A stretch of DNA of 61,353 bases from an uncultured Clostridia bacterium (GCA_934631985.1 CAKTYE010000007.1:1-61353); one strand, 5' to 3'; shown: positions 49,569-57,693, counted from the first letter of the stretch. Notes: a model not told the origin generated them from the letters alone. Program-made: numbers and translations.

Positions 49569-50393
49569 TCAGAATACGGGGATCACACCGCCGGCATACT
49601 TCTCATTGGTCAGCATGTACTCGCGAACCTTCTCGCTCTGCAGGCAGGAGCGCAGTGCCTCCACCCAGGGCGCGTCCACGGAATCCTGACGGATGACCAC
49701 ATAGTTGGTGTAGGTCTTGCCGGAGTCAGACTCAGTAGGCTCCAGGAAGATTGCGTCCTCCGCAGGAGACAGGCCCGCCGCCAGCGCGAAGTTGCCGTTG
49801 ATAACCGCCAGATCAGCATCCTCCAGGGTGCTGGGCAGGGTGTTGGCCTCAACCTCCAGAATGTTCAGGTGCTTGGGATTGTCCACAATGTCCAGCACGG
49901 TCAGGCTGCTGTCCTCCACCGTCGCATCCGCAGGCAGGGTGATCAGACCAGCGTCCTTCAGCAGGAACAGCGCGCGGGTCTCATTGCTGGGATCGTTGGT
50001 GATGGTGATGGTCGCGCCGTCCTGCAGCTCCTCCAGGGACTTGCACTTGCCAGCATAGATGCCGAAGGGCTCGTAATGCACGGGGATCGCCGCCACCAGC
50101 TGCTTATCCTCCGCCACGGTGGCATTGTAAGCATTCAGGAAGGGCATATGCTGGAAGTAGTTGGCGTCAATCTCGCCATTGACCAGCGCGTCATTGGGCA
50201 GGTTGTAATCGGTAAATTCCACGATTTGCAAATCGTAGCCCAGCGCCGCCATGTCGTCCTTAATCAGCTCCAGCACCTCGGCATGAGGGGAGGTCGTCGC
50301 GCCGACCTTCACAGGGGTCAGCGCCTCTGCAGAGGCAGCGCCGAGGCTCAGCAGCAGCGCCAGGGTCAGAAGAATCGCAGCAAACTTTTTCAT
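49569..50393 (-). CDS. MetQ/NlpA-family substrate-binding protein
   Basis: 274 residues of the NlpA/MetQ family: VKVGATTSPHAEVLELIKDD, NGEIDANYFQHMPFLNAYN and HYEPFGIYAGKCKSLEEL. It binds an amino acid such as methionine outside the membrane for an ABC importer. The signal peptide KKFAAILLTLALLLSLGAA has no lipobox Cys, so it is not a lipoprotein, unlike most Gram-positive MetQ. MetN and MetI genes are not adjacent. AAAGGAGA is 9 nt before the ATG. A leader peptide rich in Met and Cys codons with attenuator precedes it. Confidence 0.85.
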   Translation of the reverse strand: MKKFAAILLTLALLLSLGAASAEALTPVKVGATTSPHAEVLELIKDDMAALGYDLQIVEFTDYNLPNDALVNGEIDANYFQHMPFLNAYNATVAEDKQLVAAIPVHYEPFGIYAGKCKSLEELQDGATITITNDPSNETRALFLLKDAGLITLPADATVEDSSLTVLDIVDNPKHLNILEVEANTLPSTLEDADLAVINGNFALAAGLSPAEDAIFLEPTESDSGKTYTNYVVIRQDSVDAPWVEALRSCLQSEKVREYMLTNEKYAGGVIPVF

Positions 50394-50420
50394 CGTTTCC
50401 AGTCTCCTTTCATTTTTCCC

Positions 50421-50456
50421 GAAAAGAAAAAGGACGACCCGCATCTGGATCGTCCT
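50421..50456 (-). terminator. Attenuator terminator in the metQ leader
   Basis: On the minus strand AGGACGATCC (5' arm), loop AGATGC, GGGTCGTCCT (3' arm), with one G-T pair, then TTTTCTTTTC. It lies between the leader peptide and metQ. Its 5' arm also forms the antiterminator. Confidence 0.85.
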
Positions 50457-50495
50457 GCAAAGGCACATGTACCATCACCAACAGGCGCAGGACGA
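50450..50495 (-). promoter_or_regulatory. Antiterminator pairing of the metQ attenuator
   Basis: TCGTCCTGC in leader codons 22-24 (50487-50495) is exactly complementary to GCAGGACGA at the terminator's 5' side (50450-50458). Nine Watson-Crick pairs plus a possible G-U. Formation of this duplex destroys the terminator. Confidence 0.75.
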
Positions 50496-50558
50496 AACAG
50501 AAGACATGCACATGCACATCTCCATCATCATCATACGACCAGCGGCGATACGGCTCAT
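50475..50558 (-). CDS. Met/Cys-rich leader peptide controlling the metQ-like gene
   Basis: 27 codons: MSRIAAGRMMMMEMCMCMSS, then VSSCACW and TGA. Met stands at codons 1, 9-12, 14, 16 and 18 and Cys at 15, 17, 24 and 26. The ATG has GGGAGG at 8 nt, and a consensus-like promoter lies 30 nt before it. The Met/Cys run is upstream of the antiterminator segment, so a ribosome stalled for charged Met-tRNA or Cys-tRNA would leave that segment free and allow readthrough into metQ. One that reaches the stop would cover it and let the terminator form. This is the geometry of classical amino acid attenuation. Confidence 0.8.
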   Translation of the reverse strand: MSRIAAGRMMMMEMCMCMSSVSSCACW

Positions 50559-50588
50559 GATGCGTTCCTCCCTTTTCAAGATGTGTTT

Positions 50589-50616
50589 ATTATACCTGCG
50601 TTTCGGCATTTGTCAA
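50589..50616 (-). promoter_or_regulatory. Promoter of the metQ leader
   Basis: Minus strand TTGACA, 16 nt, TATAAT; predicted start about 24 nt before the leader-peptide ATG. Confidence 0.8.
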
Positions 50617-50665
50617 GGGAAAAAGTTCAAAAAACAATGGAAGTACATTGGTAATATTCGTCTTT

Positions 50666-51829
50666 TTAGTTTTTCTCCCTGACGATACGGTTCACCCGCT
50701 CCATCAAAAGGAACATGGTCACGGCAATCAGCAGCAGATAGACCGGGTACAGCGCCAAGCTCACAACCCCCGCCAGCACCCCGAACAGCGGCGACATCAG
50801 CGTTGAGCCAACATACGCGCAAGCCATTTGCAGGCCCATCAGCGCCTGCGAATGATCCGCGCCGAAGTTTTTGGGCGTTTGGTGCAGCATGCAGGGATAG
50901 ACAGGCGCACAGCCCAGGCCGATCAGCAGCAGTCCCGCGAACGCACCTTCCTTTGGCAGCGGTAAAAGCATCAGCACCGCGCCCAGCGCCGCCATGCCCT
51001 GGCCCAAACGAACCATCACACGGTCGCCCAGCTTATCCGCAATAAAGCCGCACAGGAAGCGCCCCGCCGTGATGCCCACATAGAACACAGCCGCCCAGCT
51101 TGCCGCCGTCTGTGCGTCGATGCCGCGCACTGCCACCATATAGCTGCTGGCCCACATGCCCGTTGTGGACTCCATGGCACAATAGCAGAAGAAGGCCCCC
51201 AGCACCGCCTTCGCGCCGGGCAGACGAAGGGCTTCCCGCTCTGTCACGGGCTTGCGGCCCTCAGCCTTCTGCTCCTCTGCGGGGTTCTTTTTCCACAGGG
51301 GCAGCGTCAGCAGCAGCACTGCCGTCATAGCAAGCTGCACAAGGCCCACCACACGATAGCCGCTGTTCCATGTTGCGCCGCCGGTCAGGCACCAGCCCAT
51401 GATGGTCGGGCCTGCCGCCGCGCCCAGACCCCAGAAGAAATGGATCCAACTCATGTGCCGGGACTTATAGTGCAGGGCCACATAATTGTTCAGCGCCGCG
51501 TCGATGCTGCCCGCGCCCAGACCATACGGCAAGGCCAGCACGCACAGCACCCAGAAGCTCTGTGCCAGCGAAAAACCGAACAATGCCAGCGTCACCAGCG
51601 CCGTACAGCCCACAGTGAGCCAGCCCGTGCCAAAACGCTGAATGAGCCGGTTGCTCGCCACGCTGGACAGCACCGTTCCCAATGAAATCAGGAATGTAAT
51701 GATACCCGCCCAGGACACCGGGACATTCCACATGACCTGAATGGAAGGCCACGCTGCGCCCAGCAGCGCATCAGGCAGGCCCATGCTGATAAACGCCAGG
51801 TAGATCACCGCAATCAGGACTGAAGCCAT
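50666..51829 (-). CDS. Major facilitator superfamily transporter
   Basis: 387 residues with about 12 membrane segments in two halves. N-terminal half: AVIYLAFISMGLPDALLGAA, LPYGLGAGSIDAALNNYVAL (FucP/sugar-type resemblance) and WIHFFWGLGAAAGPTIMGW; a charged central loop near 185-205 separates the halves. The similarity is to FucP-like and YbjJ-like MFS families, so a sugar or multidrug substrate is possible; none can be assigned. Its GGGAGG ribosome binding site lies within the 3' arm of a leader hairpin. Confidence 0.85.
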   Translation of the reverse strand: MASVLIAVIYLAFISMGLPDALLGAAWPSIQVMWNVPVSWAGIITFLISLGTVLSSVASNRLIQRFGTGWLTVGCTALVTLALFGFSLAQSFWVLCVLALPYGLGAGSIDAALNNYVALHYKSRHMSWIHFFWGLGAAAGPTIMGWCLTGGATWNSGYRVVGLVQLAMTAVLLLTLPLWKKNPAEEQKAEGRKPVTEREALRLPGAKAVLGAFFCYCAMESTTGMWASSYMVAVRGIDAQTAASWAAVFYVGITAGRFLCGFIADKLGDRVMVRLGQGMAALGAVLMLLPLPKEGAFAGLLLIGLGCAPVYPCMLHQTPKNFGADHSQALMGLQMACAYVGSTLMSPLFGVLAGVVSLALYPVYLLLIAVTMFLLMERVNRIVREKN

Positions 51830-51831
51830 AT

Positions 51832-51877
51832 GAAAAAATCCTCCCGCATTTCTTTATCGCAATGCGAGAGGATTGTA
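51832..51877 (-). promoter_or_regulatory. MFS leader: -10 box and ribosome-binding-site hairpin
   Basis: TACAAT at 51872-51877 (weak -35 TGGACT at 18 nt) would start a message made mainly of one hairpin: AATCCTC + CGCAT pair with ATGCG + GAGGATT (51837-51874). The 3' arm carries GGGAGG, and TTTTTT follows before the ATG. It can hide the ribosome binding site or terminate transcription. Confidence 0.55.
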
Positions 51878-51914
51878 ACATTTTGGCGCTGGGAAGTCCA
51901 TAACGAAACGCAGC

Positions 51915-52511
51915 TTATTTTTCGTCCTCCGGCTCCCGAACACAGGTTGGATACTGTGCATTGATCCAGGCATAGCGTGAACAGGAGGACAGATGATCGT
52001 TGATGATGCCGCAGGCCTGCAGGTGCGCATAAACCGTCACCGGGCCGAGGTATTTCATGCCGCGCTTTTTCAGCGCCGCACTCACCCGGACCGACAGCGC
52101 GTTTTGCGCAGGCATGCGCCCCTACTCATGTCCGACACAGCAGATGGTTTTGCCGCCGCACAGGCCCCATAAGTAATCGCTGAAGCTGCCGTATTCCTGG
52201 CGGATGGCCTGTACGCAGCGGGCATTTTGGATCACGGCGTTCACCTTGCGCGGAGATTGGATCATGCCCGGTGTATGCAGAATGCGCTCCACGTCCGCCG
52301 CCTGAAAGGCCGCGATCTTATCAAAGTCGAAATCTGCGAAGCACTGACGGAATACCTCGCGCTTTTGCAGCATCATGTTCCAGTTCAGGCCGCACTGCAT
52401 GACCTCCAGCATCAGAAACTCAAACTGCTTGTAGTCATCATGCAATGGAATCCCCCACTCCTCATCGTGATAGCGGGTGAGCTTTTCGTTACCAAGGCAC
52501 CAGGGCTCCAT
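51915..52511 (-). pseudogene. tag: DNA-3-methyladenine glycosylase I interrupted by one in-frame TAG
   Basis: Removes 3-methyladenine from alkylated DNA. The first part (129 residues) has PWCLGNEKLTRYHDEEWGIP and FLMLEVMQCGLNW; after a TAG at 52122-52124 the same frame continues with PAQNALSVRVSAALKKRGM, YLGPVTVYAHLQACG and NDHLSSCSRY. The zinc ligands are split: Cys5 and His15 before, His and Cys of NDHLSSC after. The total fits the family (187 residues in E. coli) with no gap or frameshift. AAGGAGG precedes the ATG. It may be a fresh nonsense mutation, or read through. Without readthrough the product lacks half the zinc site. Confidence 0.85.
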
Positions 52512-52547
52512 GGCGGGTACCTCCTTTGTGGGCGGGCAGGAAGGCGG

Positions 52548-54002
52548 TTATTGTGCTTCCTGCTGCATCATTTGTTGTATATGGTTCAATGTCTGGACAA
52601 GCTGCGTGCCTGTTATTTGTCCGCAGGCAAACCGTTTTATCAAGGTACGGAAATTTGTAAGTCCATCCCCTGCGCTAAACTGCGTTGGTGCTGGGAAAAA
52701 CAATCGGTCCGCACAGGCTGCATAAGCTCTCCATGCCGCAGGTGACACTGCCCAGCGGCCTGTTTCATTCTCTAGCTTCTGCTTCCACCGCGCCAGCTGC
52801 GCCTGCATTGCTTCTTCATCATAATCACTGTGCATTTCCTGATACCATGTTTGCACGGATTCCTGCTGCTGTGCTGTCAACGCCGCAAATTCCGGTACAC
52901 AGTCCTCCATTGTTGCATGCGGATTTTGCATGGTGCCGTCTACCACATGGATGAGTGCCTGAATGTAGGTGCGCTCCGCAGTATATTGTGCAGCTTCAAT
53001 GGGGCCCGCGTCTTGATAAAAGAAGGCTTTATCATGTTCTCTTGGCAGATTTGCCAGTTGCAGCGCAAGCAGCTCCTTCACTGCCTGTGGAGCCTGCGTA
53101 TCTGCCCGCCCCATAGCAAGTGCAAGACTGCCCTCCACCAGCTTCGGCTGATTTTCATGCAGCTTCAGTCCTACTTGCCACTGTTCTGCGTCGCTCCAAA
53201 AATCAAAGCTGGCATAAATGTCAAACAGTATCGGACGACCGTTGATATAAACAGGCTCAATTTCATGCAATGACAAACCAATTTCCCGCGCACGTTCCAG
53301 CAGCGCAGGTAGCTCCTCCATATCAAAATGAATATCTTTCTTCGCATACTGGCATTGCAGCATCACCTGTTCTAGTAGCATGGTCGTCAACTGAATTGCA
53401 TAGGCTTCCTTGTGTATGCGATAATATTCTTCGTCCCATGCGCCAAACACCCCGATATTCTCTGGCTCATCCTCCATACGGATTATCCACGCTTCCAGAA
53501 AATCTAACAATTCTGAAAACGTTTGCGGCACATCCGTTTCGTCAAAGCCTAAACGCTCAAAGGTTTCCTGCTGCGCCATCACGCAGTTGAACTGGCTGAC
53601 CACCGGGACGGCATAGAGCTTTCCATCCACCATAAGCTGCTCTGCAATCATCGGCCACATCTGCTGTACCTGCGCCGCTAGCTCTGGTTCATCAGACAGA
53701 TCAAGGCAATAGCCTTTTCTCATAAGCTGCTTCACATCGAAATACGCAGTATTCACCGTAAACAAATCAAGGTTACAGGTACCTGTCAGAAATTGCCCAA
53801 TGAGCTGATCTGCACTGACAGCATCAATGTAAGCCACATCATCCGCCAGCTTTACCCCTGGATGTTCCTGTTCAAACGTCAGCTTCACCGACTTCGGCAA
53901 GTTTACCAGCGCATGCACCGTCACACTTTCCGCACAAGCAGTCAGCGCACATGCAAGCGTCAACAGGATCGTCATCCACCAGACTACACATTTTCTCAGC
54001 AT
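52548..54002 (-). CDS. Extracellular solute-binding lipoprotein, orphan
   Basis: 484 residues. Signal peptide with lipobox LTAC (RKCVVWWMTILLTLACALTA-C). The mature part is a family 1 type solute-binding fold: KLTFEQEHPGVKLADDVAYI, a segment with DGKLYAVPVVSQFNCVMAQQ and GAWDEEYY. No permease or ATPase genes adjoin it. The A+T content looks visibly higher than the flanking genes, so it may have been acquired. The ligand is unknown; sugars are usual for this fold. Confidence 0.75.
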   Translation of the reverse strand: MLRKCVVWWMTILLTLACALTACAESVTVHALVNLPKSVKLTFEQEHPGVKLADDVAYIDAVSADQLIGQFLTGTCNLDLFTVNTAYFDVKQLMRKGYCLDLSDEPELAAQVQQMWPMIAEQLMVDGKLYAVPVVSQFNCVMAQQETFERLGFDETDVPQTFSELLDFLEAWIIRMEDEPENIGVFGAWDEEYYRIHKEAYAIQLTTMLLEQVMLQCQYAKKDIHFDMEELPALLERAREIGLSLHEIEPVYINGRPILFDIYASFDFWSDAEQWQVGLKLHENQPKLVEGSLALAMGRADTQAPQAVKELLALQLANLPREHDKAFFYQDAGPIEAAQYTAERTYIQALIHVVDGTMQNPHATMEDCVPEFAALTAQQQESVQTWYQEMHSDYDEEAMQAQLARWKQKLENETGRWAVSPAAWRAYAACADRLFFPAPTQFSAGDGLTNFRTLIKRFACGQITGTQLVQTLNHIQQMMQQEAQ

Positions 54003-54076
54003 GCTATAAACTCCTTTCAGGTCTTTCGTTATCCATTAGACCTTTCAGAAGCATGCTTTCTCACACGCCCGGTCGC

Positions 54077-54667
54077 TTATTTTTGCAGCAGCGTCCAATC
54101 CTGCCTTTGTCCGCTGACCAGCCCTTCCTTCTTCATGCGGCCCAGCTCCCGCGTCATGGCGGCACGATCCACTGCCAGATAGTCCGCCAAGTCCACCAGC
54201 GGCAGGGGCAGATGCAGCTCGGTTTTCTCTTGACGGCGGGCCTCCTCCGCAAAGAACAGCAGCAGGCGCTGCCGGGGCGTTCGCTGCTGCAAAAGGTAGG
54301 CATAGGCCAGCCCTGCCTGCTCCGCTGCAAGGTAGGCGCGGTGCATCGTCAGGCGATCCTCCATTTCCTCCGGCGAGAAAACGCGCAGGGTGGTGGAATA
54401 CTTCGCCATCAGGTAGCTGACCCCATGAGGGATCTGCAAAAGCATATCCCCGCTGAACCAATCCCCCGGACGAAAAAAGCGAAGGATGCTGCGGTCATAG
54501 CGCTCGTTTTCCGCGCAAAGGTAGACAAGGCCCGTCTCCACACGGGCGAAAAAAATTTGCTCCCGGTTTTTTGTGAATATCCGCTCACCCTTGACAAAAG
54601 CTGCCAGCCGTCCTAAGCCCGGCAATGCAGTCTCCACAACGTTTCCCGGCTGATTTCCATATCCCAT
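54077..54667 (-). CDS. Crp/Fnr-family transcriptional regulator
   Basis: 196 residues. N-terminal cupin-like cNMP domain (FVKGERIFTKNREQIFFARV, then FFRPGDWFSGDMLL) and a C-terminal winged helix (LVDLADYLAVDRAAMTRELG, RMKKEGLVSG). It has one Cys only, so no FNR-type iron-sulfur cluster. The chosen ATG is 10 nt after GGGGG, because the in-frame ATG 12 codons earlier falls at the transcription start of the strong promoter. It is divergent from nrdD and may control it. Confidence 0.88.
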   Translation of the reverse strand: MGYGNQPGNVVETALPGLGRLAAFVKGERIFTKNREQIFFARVETGLVYLCAENERYDRSILRFFRPGDWFSGDMLLQIPHGVSYLMAKYSTTLRVFSPEEMEDRLTMHRAYLAAEQAGLAYAYLLQQRTPRQRLLLFFAEEARRQEKTELHLPLPLVDLADYLAVDRAAMTRELGRMKKEGLVSGQRQDWTLLQK

Positions 54668-54707
54668 ATTTTGTGTGCCCCCTGTTTCAGCACCTTCTAT
54701 CATGTGT

Positions 54708-54736
54708 ATTATACCAGTGCAGTGTGACTATGGCAA
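54708..54736 (-). promoter_or_regulatory. Promoter of the Crp/Fnr gene
   Basis: Minus strand TTGCCA, 17 nt, TATAAT. Confidence 0.75.
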
Positions 54737-54758
54737 CAGCATTTTTCTTTCGGTTCGG

Positions 54759-54764
54759 TATAAT
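54759..54764 (+). promoter_or_regulatory. -10 box of nrdD with poor -35
   Basis: TATAAT 51 nt before the ATG, with no recognisable -35 at 16-18 nt. A promoter of this kind often needs an activator; the divergent Crp/Fnr protein is the obvious candidate. Confidence 0.5.
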
Positions 54765-54814
54765 AGGGTCTGCTGCTTAAAAGAGACGCTAACGCAGGTA
54801 GGAGAGATTCGGGA

Positions 54815-56971
54815 ATGAAGGTAATCAAGCGCAATGGTTCCGAAGTGGAATTTGACCCCGCCAAGATCGTCAAAGCCATCAGCAAGGCAAACATCGCTAC
54901 GCTCCACGGCAGAATGACCGACGAGCAGATCCGCGAAGCTGCGGAATATATCAGCTACAAGTGTGAGAAGATGAACCGCGCCATCTCCGTGGAGGAGATT
55001 CAGGACATGGTGGAAAACCAGATCATGTCCAGCGGCGCCTTTGAGGTGGCGAAGAATTATGTCCGCTATCGCTATAATCGCTCGCTGGTCCGCAAGGCCA
55101 ACACCACTGACGACCGCATTCTGTCTCTGATCGAGTGCAACAATGAGGAGGTCAAGCAGGAAAACGCCAACAAGGACCCGGTAGTCAACAGCGTACAGCG
55201 GGACTACATGGCAGGCGAAGTGAGCCGTGACCTGACCCGCCGTCTGCTGCTGCCCAAGGAAATCGTAGAAGCGGACAAGGAAGGCATCATCCACTTCCAT
55301 GATTCCGATTATTATGCCCAGCACATGCACAACTGCGACCTGATCAACCTGGACGACATGCTGCAAAACGGCACCGTCATCAGCGAGACGCTGATTGAAA
55401 AGCCGCACAGCTTCTCCACCGCCTGCAACATTGCCACGCAGATCATTGCGCAGGTGGCCAGCAATCAGTACGGCGGGCAGAGCATCAGCCTGACTCACCT
55501 TGCGCCCTTTGTGCAGATCTCCCGCGAGAAGATCCGTCTGGAGGTTTTGCAGGAGATCAAGGACATGGACTGCCATCCCTCCGACGAGCTGTTCACGCAG
55601 ATCGTGGAGCGCCGCCTGCGCCGCGAGATCGAGAAGGGTGTGCAAACCATTCAGTATCAGGTCATCACGCTGATGACCACCAATGGACAGGCCCCCTTCC
55701 TGACGGTATTCATGTACCTGAACGAAGCCCGCAGCGAGCAGGAAAAGAAGGACCTGGCGCTCATTATTGAAGAAACGTTGCGTCAGCGTTATCAGGGCGT
55801 GAAGAATGAAGCGGGCGTTTGGATCACTCCCGCCTTCCCCAAGCTGATTTATGTACTGGAGGAGGACAACATCCGCGAGGGAACGGAATATTTCTACCTG
55901 ACCCAGTTGGCTGCAAAGTGTACCGCCAAGCGCATGGTGCCTGACTACATCTCCGAAAAGAAAATGAAGGAACTGAAGGAGGGCAACTGCTTCCCGGTCA
56001 TGGGTTGCCGCAGTGCGCTGAATCCCTGGAAAGACGAGAACGGCAACTACAAGTTCTACGGGCGCTTCAATCAGGGCGTTGTGACCATCAATCTGCCGGA
56101 CGTGGCCCTCAGCTCCGGCAAGGATATGGACAAGTTCTGGCAGATTTTCGACGAACGTCTGGAGTTGTGCTACCGTGCGCTGATGTGCCGTCATGAGCGT
56201 TTGAAGGGAACGCTGAGCGACGCTGCGCCCATTCTGTGGCAATACGGTGCGATTTCCCGTTTGAAGAAGGGCGAACCGATCGATAAGCTGCTTTACGGTG
56301 GCTACTCCACCATTTCGCTGGGCTATGCGGGACTGTGTGAGTGTGTGCGCTACATGACGGGCAAATCTCACACCGACCCCAGCGCAACGGGCTTTGCGCT
56401 GGAGATCATGAAGCACATGAATGCTGCCTGCGCCAAGTGGACGGAGCAGACGAACATTTTCTTCAGCATTTACGGCTCCCCCATTGAAAGCACCACCTAC
56501 AAGTTTGCCAAGTGCCTGCAGCGGCGCTTCGGCATCATTGAGGGCGTTACGGACAAGGGGTACATCACCAACAGCTATCATGTGAACGTGCGCGAGGAAA
56601 TCGACGCTTTCTCGAAGCTGAAGTTTGAGGCGCAGTTCCAGGCGCTGTCCACGGGCGGTGCGGTAAGCTATGTGGAAGTTCCCAACATGCAGGATAACCT
56701 GGAAGCCGTCATCAGCGTTATCCAGTTCATCTACGACAACATTATGTATGCCGAGCTGAACACCAAGTCGGACTACTGCCAGGTTTGCGGTTACGACGGC
56801 GAGATTCGTGTGGTGGAGGAAGACGGCAAGCTGGTATGGGAATGCCCTCACTGCGGCAACCGCGATCAGGATCGTCTGAACGTTGCCCGCCGCACCTGCG
56901 GCTACATCGGCACCCAGTTCTGGAACCAGGGCCGCACCCAGGAAATTAAGGAGCGGGTATTGCATCTGTGA
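54815..56971 (+). CDS. nrdD: Anaerobic (class III) ribonucleoside-triphosphate reductase
   Basis: Reduces ribonucleotides to deoxyribonucleotides without oxygen. 718 residues. The N-terminal ATP-cone (KVIKRNGSEVEFDPAKIVKA) gives allosteric control. The glycyl-radical loop is RRTCGYIGTQFWNQGR (692-707). The zinc site is CQVCG with CPHCG near the C-terminus. It needs the activase NrdG encoded downstream. It reads divergently from a Crp/Fnr regulator. Identification is secure. Confidence 0.97.
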   Translation: MKVIKRNGSEVEFDPAKIVKAISKANIATLHGRMTDEQIREAAEYISYKCEKMNRAISVEEIQDMVENQIMSSGAFEVAKNYVRYRYNRSLVRKANTTDDRILSLIECNNEEVKQENANKDPVVNSVQRDYMAGEVSRDLTRRLLLPKEIVEADKEGIIHFHDSDYYAQHMHNCDLINLDDMLQNGTVISETLIEKPHSFSTACNIATQIIAQVASNQYGGQSISLTHLAPFVQISREKIRLEVLQEIKDMDCHPSDELFTQIVERRLRREIEKGVQTIQYQVITLMTTNGQAPFLTVFMYLNEARSEQEKKDLALIIEETLRQRYQGVKNEAGVWITPAFPKLIYVLEEDNIREGTEYFYLTQLAAKCTAKRMVPDYISEKKMKELKEGNCFPVMGCRSALNPWKDENGNYKFYGRFNQGVVTINLPDVALSSGKDMDKFWQIFDERLELCYRALMCRHERLKGTLSDAAPILWQYGAISRLKKGEPIDKLLYGGYSTISLGYAGLCECVRYMTGKSHTDPSATGFALEIMKHMNAACAKWTEQTNIFFSIYGSPIESTTYKFAKCLQRRFGIIEGVTDKGYITNSYHVNVREEIDAFSKLKFEAQFQALSTGGAVSYVEVPNMQDNLEAVISVIQFIYDNIMYAELNTKSDYCQVCGYDGEIRVVEEDGKLVWECPHCGNRDQDRLNVARRTCGYIGTQFWNQGRTQEIKERVLHL

Positions 56972-56977
56972 GGTACT

Positions 56978-57017
56978 GCGAGGGAGGCGGCTTCTGTGCC
57001 AGAAGCCCCTCCCTCGC
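56978..57017 (+). repeat. Eighteen-bp hairpin between nrdD and nrdG
   Basis: GCGAGGGAGG (C) GGCTTCTG, loop TGC, CAGAAGCC CCTCCCTCGC: 18 bp with one bulged C, beginning 6 nt after the nrdD stop. No T-tract follows, so it more likely protects or processes the message, or is an interspersed palindromic element. Confidence 0.75.
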
Positions 57018-57122
57018 GCTCCCTCCGAAGGCCATCGTAGGGGAAAACAAATTTACGGTCTGCCATTAACGCACTGGTAGATATACAAAAGAGCTATGCT
57101 GTCCCTGCAAAAGGAGCAAACC

Positions 57123-57683
57123 ATGAATTACGCCAATATCAAGCACTGCGACATTGCTAACGGCCCAGGAGTGCGCACCAGCCTGTTTGTGTCCGGCTGC
57201 ACGCATCACTGCCCGAACTGCTTCAACGCCGTGGCCTGGGATTTCCACTTCGGGCAGCCCTTCACCTGGGAAACAGAGCGCTCCATCATCGAGAGCTGTC
57301 AGCCGGGATACATCGCCGGGCTGACCCTGCTGGGCGGCGAACCCATGGAGCCGGAAAACCAGGCGGCGCTGCTGCCATTCCTGAAGCGCTTCCGGGAAAA
57401 CTGTCCCGGAAAAAGCATTTGGTGCTACTCCGGCTACACCTTTGAGGAGCTGCTGGGCCAAACGCCCTCCCGCTGCCGCTGCGAATGCACGGACGAGCTG
57501 CTTGCGCTGATCGATGTGCTGGTGGACGGCGAGTTTATGCAGGCGCTCCATGATATTACGCTGCGCTTCCGCGGTTCCAGCAATCAGCGTATCATTGATC
57601 TGCCTCGTTCGTTAAGCGCAGGGAAGGTCGTTCCCTGGTCTGATGAGGCTATTTACGCCAGTCACACGCTGCCGCTTCGTTAA
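57123..57683 (+). CDS. nrdG: Anaerobic ribonucleotide reductase activating protein
   Basis: Radical SAM activase that makes the glycyl radical of NrdD. 186 residues, usual length. The motif CTHHCPNC (CxxxCxxC) is at residues 24-31, after GPGVRTSLFVSG; LGGEPMEPEN follows. AAGGAG is 6 nt before the ATG. It follows nrdD, separated by 151 nt containing a hairpin. Confidence 0.95.
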   Translation: MNYANIKHCDIANGPGVRTSLFVSGCTHHCPNCFNAVAWDFHFGQPFTWETERSIIESCQPGYIAGLTLLGGEPMEPENQAALLPFLKRFRENCPGKSIWCYSGYTFEELLGQTPSRCRCECTDELLALIDVLVDGEFMQALHDITLRFRGSSNQRIIDLPRSLSAGKVVPWSDEAIYASHTLPLR

Positions 57684-57693
57684 GCGGCACATT

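Noticed and set aside
50393..50640. S-box (SAM) riboswitch or T-box in front of metQ
   Set aside because: The leader is too short and lacks the conserved elements of either; it fits leader-peptide attenuation instead.
54728..56965. 745-codon frame opposite nrdD
   Set aside because: Shadow of nrdD; would also run through the divergent promoter region.
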